Shown here one piece after another: positions 1-7,316 of a stretch of 64,000 bases of DNA; position 1 is the stretch's first letter, and every line of letters begins with the position of its first letter. Location of the stretch: NCBI RefSeq assembly GCF_001112925.1, contig NZ_CPYD01000005.1, positions 186,001 to 250,000 of the forward strand, written 5' to 3'. The position numbers and the translations under genes are program-made. The notes under the pieces were generated by a model. That model had not been told where the DNA came from and made no database searches. It saw nothing but the letters and a program-made list of their open reading frames with translations. Origin of the DNA: Yersinia nurmii (GTDB taxonomy: Bacteria > Pseudomonadota > Gammaproteobacteria > Enterobacterales > Enterobacteriaceae).

Positions 1-18
1 AAATGCGCGTTTTACCCC

Positions 19-46
19 TTGCAGAGAACGCAAGCGCGAGTATAAT
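19..46 (+). promoter_or_regulatory. pyrL-pyrBI promoter
   Basis: A -35 hexamer TTGCAG (19-24) and a perfect -10 hexamer TATAAT (41-46) are separated by 16 bp. Transcription would start near 53, about 20 nt before the leader peptide ATG. In enteric bacteria this operon is controlled after initiation by UTP levels through the attenuator downstream. Confidence 0.8.
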
Positions 47-71
47 TCGGCACAATTTGCCGGGAGAACCC

Positions 72-197
72 ATGAAAAACAGCGAGCGTTTTGTTGAATA
101 TCATCAGATTGAAAATCGACAAAATCGTCTGCCAATTGGCAGTCAGCTGCCGTGGTTTCTGCCGTTGCTAAACCGATCTTATCAGGCCCCTCGTTGA
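72..197 (+). CDS. pyrL: pyrBI leader peptide PyrL
   Basis: A 41-residue reading frame starts at ATG 72 behind GGGAGA (62-67). Its TGA stop (195-197) lies inside the downstream terminator hairpin, which is the diagnostic layout of the pyrBI attenuator. In E. coli, ribosomes translating PyrL close behind RNA polymerase prevent terminator formation when UTP is scarce, so pyrBI is expressed only when pyrimidines are low. The sequence differs from E. coli PyrL, as expected for a peptide whose role is its translation. It reads in frame back to position 3, but the promoter at 19-46 excludes an earlier start. Confidence 0.75.
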   Translation: MKNSERFVEYHQIENRQNRLPIGSQLPWFLPLLNRSYQAPR

Positions 198-210
198 GGG
201 GCTTTTTTTT
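186..210 (+). terminator. pyrBI attenuator (intrinsic terminator)
   Basis: A perfect GCCCCTC/GAGGGGC stem (186-192 and 196-202) with a three-base loop is followed by eight T residues (203-210). The pyrL stop codon is embedded in the loop and 3' arm. This is the UTP-responsive attenuator preceding pyrB. Confidence 0.9.
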
Positions 211-346
211 GCCCGCCAAACAGACGGCGATGTCGAATACCAGGCAAATAGATTCACGATTTTATATTTACTCTGATTTTACATTCACGCTAAAGACATA
301 CCAGGGGCAGCCCAATGCCACGGGCTAGCACAGAGGAGAGCGAAAC

Positions 347-1282
347 ATGGCCAATCCGTTGTATCAAAAACACATTATTTCAATTAACGATCTCAGCCGC
401 GAAGAACTAGAACTGGTACTTCGCACCGCCGCCAGCCTAAAAAGCCATCCGCAGCCTGAATTGTTAAAGCATAAAGTGATCGCCAGCTGTTTCTTTGAAG
501 CCTCCACGCGTACTCGTCTGTCCTTTGAAACCGCCATCCACCGCCTAGGTGCCTCCGTGGTGGGTTTTTCCGATAGCAGCAATACATCGTTAGGCAAGAA
601 AGGGGAAACGCTGGCAGATACCCTCTCCGTAATCAGCACCTACGTTGATGCCATTGTGATGCGCCATCCTCAGGAAGGTGCCGCACGTTTGGGCGCAGAA
701 TTCTCCGGCAATGTGCCGGTACTGAACGCCGGCGATGGTGCTAACCAGCATCCAACCCAAACCCTACTGGATCTGTTTACCATTCAGGAAACTCAGGGGC
801 GTCTGGATAATATTAATATCGCGATGGTCGGCGATCTGAAATATGGCCGCACCGTGCATTCGCTGACGCAGGCGCTGGCGAAATTTAACGGTAACCGCTT
901 CTTCTTTATCGCCCCAGATGCGTTGGCGATGCCCGCTTACATTCTGAAAATGCTGGAAGAAAAAGGCATTCAATACAGCCTGCATGCCAGCATCGAAGAG
1001 GTGGTTCCTGAACTGGATATTCTGTATATGACCCGGGTGCAAAAAGAACGTCTGGATCCATCCGAATATGCCAACGTGAAAGCACAGTTTGTCCTGCGGG
1101 CGGCCGACCTAGCCGACGCGCGCGATCATCTGAAAGTTCTCCACCCGCTGCCACGTATTGATGAAATCACTACCGATGTAGATAAAACGCCGTATGCCTA
1201 CTACTTCCAGCAGGCCGGTAACGGAATTTTTGCGCGTCAGGCACTGTTAGCTCTGGTTTTAAACGCTGAATTGGCTCTTTAA
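347..1282 (+). CDS. pyrB: aspartate carbamoyltransferase catalytic chain
   Basis: PyrB (311 residues, the usual length) joins carbamoyl phosphate and L-aspartate to give N-carbamoyl-L-aspartate, the committed step of pyrimidine synthesis, in the cytoplasm. The carbamoyl-phosphate motif STRTR is at residues 53-57, HPTQ at 135-138 and the C-terminal HPLPR near 266-270. The start follows a GAGGAGAG ribosome site. pyrI begins 10 nt after the stop, so the two chains of the holoenzyme are translated together. Expression is set by the PyrL attenuator upstream. Confidence 0.98.
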   Translation: MANPLYQKHIISINDLSREELELVLRTAASLKSHPQPELLKHKVIASCFFEASTRTRLSFETAIHRLGASVVGFSDSSNTSLGKKGETLADTLSVISTYVDAIVMRHPQEGAARLGAEFSGNVPVLNAGDGANQHPTQTLLDLFTIQETQGRLDNINIAMVGDLKYGRTVHSLTQALAKFNGNRFFFIAPDALAMPAYILKMLEEKGIQYSLHASIEEVVPELDILYMTRVQKERLDPSEYANVKAQFVLRAADLADARDHLKVLHPLPRIDEITTDVDKTPYAYYFQQAGNGIFARQALLALVLNAELAL

Positions 1283-1292
1283 GGGGAAAGGT

Positions 1293-1757
1293 ATGACTCA
1301 GGATTACAAACTACAGGTAGAAGCGATCAAATGTGGCACTGTCATTGACCATATTCCAGCACAAATCGGTTTTAAGCTACTGTCTCTGTTCAAACTGACC
1401 GCGACCGACCAGCGTATTACCATTGGCCTTAACCTGCCGTCCAATCAGCTTGGCCGCAAAGATCTGATCAAGATCGAGAACACTTTCCTGACCGAGCAAC
1501 AGGCAAACCAACTGGCAATGTATGCGCCTCACGCCACGGTTAACCGCATCGATAATTACAATGTGGTGAAGAAGCTGACCCTTAGCCTGCCAGATCGTAT
1601 TGACGGCGTGCTGACCTGCCCGAACGGTAACTGCATTAGCCGTAACGAACCGGTCGATTCCAGTTTCCAAGTAAAAGCCCTGCGGGATGAAGTGTTACTG
1701 AAGTGCAAATACTGTGAGAAAGAGTTCGACCATCAGGTAGTGATGCAGGCCGATTAA
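1293..1757 (+). CDS. pyrI: aspartate carbamoyltransferase regulatory chain
   Basis: PyrI (154 residues) is the allosteric subunit: its N-terminal domain binds CTP and ATP, and its C-terminal zinc domain docks onto PyrB. The four zinc cysteines are present at 109, 114, 138 and 141, the same numbering as in E. coli. It follows pyrB by 10 nt behind an AAGGGGAAAGG ribosome site and completes the pyrBI operon. Confidence 0.98.
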   Translation: MTQDYKLQVEAIKCGTVIDHIPAQIGFKLLSLFKLTATDQRITIGLNLPSNQLGRKDLIKIENTFLTEQQANQLAMYAPHATVNRIDNYNVVKKLTLSLPDRIDGVLTCPNGNCISRNEPVDSSFQVKALRDEVLLKCKYCEKEFDHQVVMQAD

Positions 1758-1905
1758 CCTAGGAAGACACACAGTGTCCGCCGCGGCAGACACTGTGAAC
1801 TACCGCAATCATTTTATTGCCTTAGGTTGCCGTAATTCCCCTCCGCCCTATAATAGCGGTGATTACAGGATATCCCTTTCCGCTTTACGTAAACCAGGAG
1901 TCAAC

Positions 1906-2292
1906 ATGTCACGTATTATCAGCACCGAGCTTGCCCCCGCAGCGATTGGTCCTTATGTTCAGGGTGTCGATCTGGGCAACATGATCATCACCTCCGGCCA
2001 AATTCCGGTTGACCCAAAAACCGGCGCGGTTGCCGAAGACGTTTCAGCTCAGGCGCGTCAATCCCTTGAAAACGTGAAAGCCATTGTCGAAGCAGCAGGT
2101 CTGAAAGTTGCAGATATCGTCAAAACTACGGTATTCGTGAAAGACTTAAACGATTTCAGTACGGTCAACGCGACTTATGAAGCCTTCTTTGCTGAACATA
2201 ACGCCCCCTTCCCAGCCCGTTCTTGCGTTGAAGTCGCTCGCTTGCCAAAAGACGTAAAAATCGAGATTGAAGCTATCGCCGTTCGTCGCTAA
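1906..2292 (+). CDS. ridA: 2-iminobutanoate/2-iminopropanoate deaminase RidA
   Basis: RidA (128 residues, YjgF/YER057c/UK114 family) hydrolyses reactive imines and enamines released by PLP enzymes such as threonine dehydratase, protecting PLP enzymes in the cytoplasm. The catalytic Arg105 (FPARSCVEV) and Glu120 are present. The frame is open back to 1774, but the ATG at 1906 has the ribosome site CCAGGAGTC and gives the exact family length. It lies downstream of pyrBI, as in E. coli, with a 148 bp gap that could hold its own promoter. Confidence 0.97.
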   Translation: MSRIISTELAPAAIGPYVQGVDLGNMIITSGQIPVDPKTGAVAEDVSAQARQSLENVKAIVEAAGLKVADIVKTTVFVKDLNDFSTVNATYEAFFAEHNAPFPARSCVEVARLPKDVKIEIEAIAVRR

Positions 2293-2311
2293 TCCCGACG
2301 GCGTGCCGATC

Positions 2312-2333
2312 ACGGCTGACTCACGTCAGCCGT
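2312..2333. terminator. hairpin after ridA
   Basis: A perfect 9 bp inverted repeat ACGGCTGAC/GTCAGCCGT with a four-base loop begins 20 nt after the ridA stop. No T-run follows, so it is a weak or mRNA-stabilising terminator between the convergent ridA and treC. Confidence 0.45.
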
Positions 2334-2495
2334 CATAACATCCCTGTCTGTTCATCCTCCCTGATTTTCTCATTCCCTGATAAAGAGAGCATCCTGCCCT
2401 CAGTTGCACCACAGTCATTATTACCATATAAATCAATAGTTTAACCTGACAAGGCGATTGATAAATAAAATAGCGCTCAGGTCCAAGCTGGGGCG

Positions 2496-4154
2496 TTATT
2501 TTTTAATCCAGTAAATACCCTCATAAGGCCGCAGTTCCATCGCCTCTGGATGAGCTGGGGCATCGTCGTAACTGCTCATCAGCAATGACCAACCGCCTAG
2601 CTCCAGATTTTCTGGCTGCCATCGCATTGGCTTATTGCTCAAATTCGCGACTACCAGCAAACGTTTATCCTGCCAGCTGCGTAAATAACACCACAGGCTC
2701 GGATGTTCAGGGCAAAGATCCTGATAATCACCGTAGGTGAAAATATCTTGCTGTTTGCGTAAGGCAATCAGGCGCTGATAGGCGTAAAACACTGAATTTT
2801 CGTCCGCCAGCGCTGCGCTAACGTTAACTTCTGGAGAGTTGTTGCATGGCAAGATCCACGGCGTAACCTGACTAAAACCGGCGTTAGCACTATTATCCCA
2901 CTGCATTGGCGTACGGCCATTATCTCGTGACTTAGTGGCTAAAATCGCCAATAACTCATCAGCCTGACGCCCGGCTTCACTCAGTTCGGCAAACATATTC
3001 AGGCTTTCAACATCGCGATACTGCTCAATCGAAGTGAAGCCAGGGTTAGTCATACCTATCTCTTCCCCTTGATAAATATAGGGAGTTCCCTGCATACCGT
3101 GTAATACCATTCCCAGCATCTTGGCGGCAGGTACACGCAGCGGTCCTTCATCACCAAACCGGGAAACAATGCGCGGCTGATCGTGATTACACCAGAACAG
3201 CGCGTTCCACGCTTGGTTGTGCATACCCTGCTGCCAGGCGGAGAAAATGCTTTTTAGTTCAACCAGATCCGGCTCGGCCAGCGACCATTTCTCACCGTTA
3301 AGATAATCCACTTTCAGATGATGGAAATTGAAAGTCATCGACAGCTCGCCACCGTCCAACGCCGCATAACGCTGGCAATGTTCTAAACGAGTGGACGACA
3401 TTTCACCCACGGTCATTAAACCACGAGGCTGGAAGACATCCCGACTCATCTCTTGCAGGAACTCGTGGATGCGCGGGCCGTCGGTATAGAAGCGGCGGCC
3501 GTCCCCATCAAAATCGTTGGGGAAATCCTGCTGTTTGGATACCAAATTGATCACATCTAAACGCAAACCATCAACGCCTAAATCGGCCCAGAACTCGCAG
3601 ACTTTTTTCAGCTCATCCCGTACCGGCTGGTGTTCCCAGTTTAAATCCGCCTGCTCGGTGGCAAACAGATGCAAATAATACTGGCCGCTTTCCGCATGCC
3701 ACTGCCAGGCATTACCGCCGAACTTGGAGCGCCAATTATTAGGTAGCCGATCCCCTTCACCATCGCGCCAGATATAAAATTGCCGGTACGGGCTCACCGG
3801 ATCTTTTGCCGCCTGGAACCAAGCATGTTCAGTCGAAGTATGGTTGAACACCATATCCATTACGATACGAATACCACGCTGATGAGCGGCTTCAACCAAG
3901 GTTTTAAAGTCTTCCAGCGTGCCGTAAGCCGGATCGATGGCACAATAGTCAGCCACGTCGTAACCGTTATCAACCTGCGGCGAGAGATAGACGGGCGTCA
4001 ACCAAATGGCATCGACGCCCAATTTGTGCAGATAGTCCAGACGGCTAGTTACACCGGCTAAGTCGCCGTAACCGTTACCAGTAGTATCCTGAAAGCTTTT
4101 TGGGTAGATCTGATAGATGACACCGTTTTGCCACCAGGGAATGGGATTATTCAT
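2496..4154 (-). CDS. treC: trehalose-6-phosphate hydrolase
   Basis: TreC (552 residues, GH13) hydrolyses trehalose 6-phosphate to glucose and glucose 6-phosphate in the cytoplasm. It has the GH13 hallmarks: N-terminal WWQNGVIYQIYPKSF, the nucleophile region GLRLDVIN, the acid/base region VGEMSS, and CNHDQPR. It follows treB by 61 nt on the same strand, so it forms an operon with the trehalose PTS permease, and TreR is expected to repress both. An imperfect hairpin with T-rich flank just past the stop (about 2464-2503) may terminate the operon. Confidence 0.96.
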   Translation of the reverse strand: MNNPIPWWQNGVIYQIYPKSFQDTTGNGYGDLAGVTSRLDYLHKLGVDAIWLTPVYLSPQVDNGYDVADYCAIDPAYGTLEDFKTLVEAAHQRGIRIVMDMVFNHTSTEHAWFQAAKDPVSPYRQFYIWRDGEGDRLPNNWRSKFGGNAWQWHAESGQYYLHLFATEQADLNWEHQPVRDELKKVCEFWADLGVDGLRLDVINLVSKQQDFPNDFDGDGRRFYTDGPRIHEFLQEMSRDVFQPRGLMTVGEMSSTRLEHCQRYAALDGGELSMTFNFHHLKVDYLNGEKWSLAEPDLVELKSIFSAWQQGMHNQAWNALFWCNHDQPRIVSRFGDEGPLRVPAAKMLGMVLHGMQGTPYIYQGEEIGMTNPGFTSIEQYRDVESLNMFAELSEAGRQADELLAILATKSRDNGRTPMQWDNSANAGFSQVTPWILPCNNSPEVNVSAALADENSVFYAYQRLIALRKQQDIFTYGDYQDLCPEHPSLWCYLRSWQDKRLLVVANLSNKPMRWQPENLELGGWSLLMSSYDDAPAHPEAMELRPYEGIYWIKK

Positions 4155-4184
4155 AACTGGAACTCTTATTCATTTAAATAAATT

Positions 4185-4205
4185 GCCCCGTAATCAATAC
4201 GGGGC
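4185..4205 (-). terminator. intercistronic hairpin between treB and treC
   Basis: A perfect 8 bp inverted repeat GCCCCGTA/TACGGGGC with a five-base loop lies in the 61 nt gap between treB and treC. Only a weak T-rich stretch follows on the transcribed strand. It probably acts as partial attenuation or mRNA protection that changes the treB:treC ratio. Confidence 0.5.
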
Positions 4206-4215
4206 TCGACGCAAG

Positions 4216-5631
4216 TCAGACCGGTAATTCCCCACGGCTGTCTTTGCGTTTATAAACCAGAATAGTCAGGAGCAATGGCACAATAATCGCCACCAGCATC
4301 GCCAACGAATAAATCGCCCAGAACTTCGGCTGTATGGATAAAATGCCCGGCAAACCGCCGACGCCAATACCGTTCGCCATAACGCCACTCAAACCGCAAA
4401 TCAGGCCGGCGATACCGGAACCCACCATGGCACACAGCATTGGGAAGCGATATTTCAGGTTAATCCCATACATAGCTGGCTCGGTAACGCCCAGATAGGC
4501 CGAAATCGCTGCTGGAACCGAAATTTCGCGCTCGTTAACTTTGCGGCTAATAATGATAATGCCCAGTACTGCGGAAGCCTGCGCGATATTGGATAAGGCG
4601 ATTAATGGCCACACCGGCGTGCCGCCCATGCTTTGAACCATTTGCATATCAATCGCTAAGGTCGTTTGATGCACCCCAGTAATCACCAACGGCGCGTACA
4701 GGAAACCAAACAGAGCCGCTCCAATCGGCGCAAAACTGCCGGTCATTACCGCTTTCACTCCCCAAGCCACACCATCGCCAATCATGCGACCAAACGGCCC
4801 AATCAACGTATGCGCCAGGAATACGGCCAATAACAGAGAAACAACTGGAACAATAACTAGATACAGGTAAGCAGGAATGATTTTCTTCAGATTAACCTCA
4901 ATCCAACCCAAGGCCAACCCTGCCAAAATGGACGGAATAACCTGTGCCTGATAGCCCACTTTCTCAATAGTGAACCAACCAAAGTTCCATACTTCAGGCA
5001 GTTGCTGACCCAGCATGTAGGAGTTCATCAACTGCGGCGAAACCAGCGTAATCCCCAGTACGATCCCCAATACTGGCGTACCGCCCATTTTTTTCACCGT
5101 AGACCAGCAAATCGCCACCGGCAGATAGAAGAAAATCGCCTCGCCCAACAGCCACAGGAAATCGTAGATGGTTTTCCATGCAGGATGGGCCTGCGCCAAC
5201 GTCATTCCGTCGGACATAGGAATATCGCCGATCACATTACGGAAACCGAGGATCAAACCGCCTGAAATCAGCGCCGGTAACAGCGGGAAGAAGATCTCGG
5301 CGAAATGAGAAATACCACGTTCAAACCAAGTCATGTTCTGCCTCGCCGCCAACTTGGTTTGCTCTTTATCGGCTTCGGCATGACCAATGGTGGCAATCAG
5401 AGCCTTGTAGTAATCATCAACATCTGGCCCGATAACCACTTGAAATTGACCGGCGTTGGTAAAGCAGCCTTTGACCATCCGTAGGTTTTCAATAGCTTTT
5501 GGATCGGCTTTTGCCGGATCGCTTAAGACAAAACGCAGCCGGGTAATACAGTGGCTGACAGTGGCAATATTCTCCCTGCCTCCCACCAATACGATCAGTT
5601 GATCGATGTCTTGTTGCTTTACTTTGCTCAT
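4216..5631 (-). CDS. treB: PTS trehalose-specific EIIBC
   Basis: TreB (471 residues from this start; E. coli about 473) imports trehalose across the inner membrane and phosphorylates it to trehalose 6-phosphate. The N-terminal EIIB domain carries the phospho-accepting Cys28 in SHCITRLRF. The C-terminal EIIC domain has about ten hydrophobic segments and the GVTEPAMYG motif. There is no EIIA domain, so EIIA-Glc (Crr) must supply phosphate, as in E. coli. The frame extends to 5691, but the ATG at 5631 behind GAAAGG matches family starts. Confidence 0.96.
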   Translation of the reverse strand: MSKVKQQDIDQLIVLVGGRENIATVSHCITRLRFVLSDPAKADPKAIENLRMVKGCFTNAGQFQVVIGPDVDDYYKALIATIGHAEADKEQTKLAARQNMTWFERGISHFAEIFFPLLPALISGGLILGFRNVIGDIPMSDGMTLAQAHPAWKTIYDFLWLLGEAIFFYLPVAICWSTVKKMGGTPVLGIVLGITLVSPQLMNSYMLGQQLPEVWNFGWFTIEKVGYQAQVIPSILAGLALGWIEVNLKKIIPAYLYLVIVPVVSLLLAVFLAHTLIGPFGRMIGDGVAWGVKAVMTGSFAPIGAALFGFLYAPLVITGVHQTTLAIDMQMVQSMGGTPVWPLIALSNIAQASAVLGIIIISRKVNEREISVPAAISAYLGVTEPAMYGINLKYRFPMLCAMVGSGIAGLICGLSGVMANGIGVGGLPGILSIQPKFWAIYSLAMLVAIIVPLLLTILVYKRKDSRGELPV

Positions 5632-5740
5632 TTCAACGTACCTTTCATAAGGTGGGATCCCGCGCATTGACTGAAATAAACACGCGAACAATTAAATTAG
5701 TTGCTCATTAAAGATTAGCTACTGATTTGTTTTTATGAAA

Positions 5741-5754
5741 TGGGAACGTTCCCA
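5741..5754. promoter_or_regulatory. TreR operator
   Basis: The perfect palindrome TGGGAACGTTCCCA lies about 110 bp upstream of treB, between treB and treR. It matches the LacI/GalR-family operator form known for TreR, including the central CG. TreR should release it when trehalose 6-phosphate accumulates. Confidence 0.8.
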
Positions 5755-5781
5755 AGCTGTGCCGAAGATCACAATTTAACG

Positions 5782-5814
5782 GCTTTTTTTGCTTACTTAA
5801 CCAGCAAAAAAAGC
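5782..5814. terminator. hairpin downstream of treR
   Basis: A 12 bp inverted repeat GCTTTTTTTGCT/AGCAAAAAAAGC with a nine-base loop lies just past the treR stop. The arms contain long T and A runs, so it could terminate treR transcription before the treBC promoter. Confidence 0.5.
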
Positions 5815-5828
5815 ATCTATTGGATCGA

Positions 5829-6776
5829 TCAGATCAGTTTGCCGGGAATGATGATCTGCTGAATAGTGAGACTATTATCTAACTGTCCTAGCAGTTGCTG
5901 AGCCGCTTGAACGCCCGCACTACCATAGCCTAATTCAACAGAAAATGAGTTAGGAAACATGAAGTTAAGTAGAGGAGCATTACCGATCCCGCACACCTGA
6001 ATATGCTGCTTCCCCTGCTGTTGCAGGTACTTACTGACGCCTAAAGCGATGGTATCCGAAGCACAAACCAGCGCAGACGTGTCGGGTTTGATCACTTGAG
6101 CAGCCTGCTGAAAACCACTTTGATAACTGAGCTCACCTAACGTCACCGTTGGGGTCAATCCGTAGCGCCGGCAGTAGTTCAAATAGGATTGATGGCGACG
6201 CATACCGGTGGTGGAATCGGAGGGTTGTACGCCAATATAGCTAATGTGCTGGTGACCGGCTTTACGCAGTTTGTCCATCAATAACGTCACCGCGCCATCA
6301 TCGTCATAACAAACCGAAGAAAAACCAGGGTATTCCCGTGCTAGCACCACCATTTTATCCTGCCATGGCGCGAGCATTTCAGCAGTCAAACCGGTAAAAC
6401 CAAATACAATCACACCGTCAACGTTACGCTGACGCAAAATATTCAGGTGCTCCGTAACCAGTTCTGGATCAAATTGACTTTCCATCAAGATAGGGTCATA
6501 GCCCTGCTGGTAAAATAGCGGCAACATGGTTCGCACCGCCTGATTCTCAGAAGCAGAATCCAGACGCGAGACAATAATCCCCACCACTTTATCGCTCTGA
6601 CCGCGCATTGCCCGCGCTGATTTAGATGGCGTAAACCCTTGTTGACGGATAACCGCCTCCACCCGCTCACGGGTTTGCGGGCTAACGCTGCCTTCATTAT
6701 TCAATACACGCGATACCGTGGATTTCCCCACGCCGCTCATACGGGCAATATCTTTGATCGTCAGACGGTTTTGCAT
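5829..6776 (-). CDS. treR: trehalose operon repressor
   Basis: TreR (315 residues, LacI/GalR family) has an N-terminal helix-turn-helix (LTIDIARMSGVGKSTVSRV-type, about residues 4-25), the hinge helix, and a periplasmic-binding-protein-like sensor domain for trehalose 6-phosphate. It is encoded directly upstream of treBC on the same strand, with the palindromic operator between them. This is the standard enteric treR-treB-treC order, next to mgtA. Confidence 0.95.
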   Translation of the reverse strand: MQNRLTIKDIARMSGVGKSTVSRVLNNEGSVSPQTRERVEAVIRQQGFTPSKSARAMRGQSDKVVGIIVSRLDSASENQAVRTMLPLFYQQGYDPILMESQFDPELVTEHLNILRQRNVDGVIVFGFTGLTAEMLAPWQDKMVVLAREYPGFSSVCYDDDGAVTLLMDKLRKAGHQHISYIGVQPSDSTTGMRRHQSYLNYCRRYGLTPTVTLGELSYQSGFQQAAQVIKPDTSALVCASDTIALGVSKYLQQQGKQHIQVCGIGNAPLLNFMFPNSFSVELGYGSAGVQAAQQLLGQLDNSLTIQQIIIPGKLI

Positions 6777-7131
6777 GGTTTACCTAAGGTTTAGGTTAAA
6801 AAGTATAAACTAGGCTAATTATTTCTCTTTACCCTGATAATAGAAAGGTTATCCCGCCTATAATCAAAAGTATTACTCATGATATACCCAATAAATTTTG
6901 AGCCACACTCAGGCCCCAATAGTGGGAACCCTTGAAAGCTTAGCCCATTAAATCGATGGGTTGAGTATAAATAGCTAACAGCGCTATGGATCAAAAAGTG
7001 AAAGGTATCATGCCGTTAGATACACAGATTTCCTACCTTTACACTGCGTGATTTTGTAAAGGTTTTTGTTACCGGGTGGATGTCGCGTAGCGCCTACCCT
7101 GTCTTTTGTCTTGCCGGAGGTTAATTACCCA
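6777..7131. promoter_or_regulatory. treR/mgtA divergent intergenic region and mgtA 5' leader
   Basis: This 355 bp stretch without a gene separates treR (-) from the mgtA leader (+). It must hold both promoters. TTTACACT near 7036-7043 could include the mgtA -10. I could not find a convincing PhoP direct repeat by eye. Nothing else is recognisable. Confidence 0.5.
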
Positions 7132-7182
7132 GTGGACCCCGTTCCCCAATCGGCCCCCCTACGGGTGGCTCTGGTAAGGTAA
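7132..7182 (+). CDS. mgtL: MgtL-like leader peptide of mgtA
   Basis: A 16-codon frame starts with GTG behind GGAGG (7116-7120) and encodes MDPVPQSAPLRVALVR. Like Salmonella MgtL (MEPDPTPLPRRR...), it opens with acidic and proline residues. Such N-termini destabilise ribosomes when Mg2+ is low, and proline shortage also slows translation. Failure to translate the peptide changes leader folding and lets mgtA be transcribed. Its last codons (7171-7179) form the 5' arm of a leader hairpin. The GTG start and short length make this an inference from position and composition. Confidence 0.6.
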   Translation: MDPVPQSAPLRVALVR

Positions 7183-7227
7183 TGCTCCGTTTTCGCTGCT
7201 GCCTTACCAGAAAACAATCTGGTAGGC
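7171..7227 (+). promoter_or_regulatory. mutually exclusive leader hairpins (Mg2+-responsive switch)
   Basis: CTGGTAAGG (7171-7179, inside the leader peptide) pairs perfectly with CCTTACCAG (7202-7210). The same 3' arm can instead pair with TCTGGTAGGC just downstream (7218-7227) through TACCAGA/TCTGGTA plus GCC/GGC with one bulge. This A:B versus B:C arrangement is the architecture of the mgtA leader switch in Salmonella and E. coli, where leader translation and Mg2+ choose between conformations. Confidence 0.65.
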
Positions 7228-7316
7228 AGTAACGTGTCATAGATTTGCTCGTTCCTGCTTAGCAATACTTTTGCCATTACCACGGCAGTTTTGTCGTGGA
7301 TGTAATCAGGTTCAGC

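Noticed and set aside
1774-1905. N-terminal extension of RidA
   Set aside because: The frame is open but the ATG at 1906 has the good ribosome site and gives exactly the known 128 residues.
6777-7131. PhoP box upstream of mgtA
   Set aside because: GGTTTA/GGTTAA-like strings occur near 6787 but without the required 11 bp spacing or orientation.
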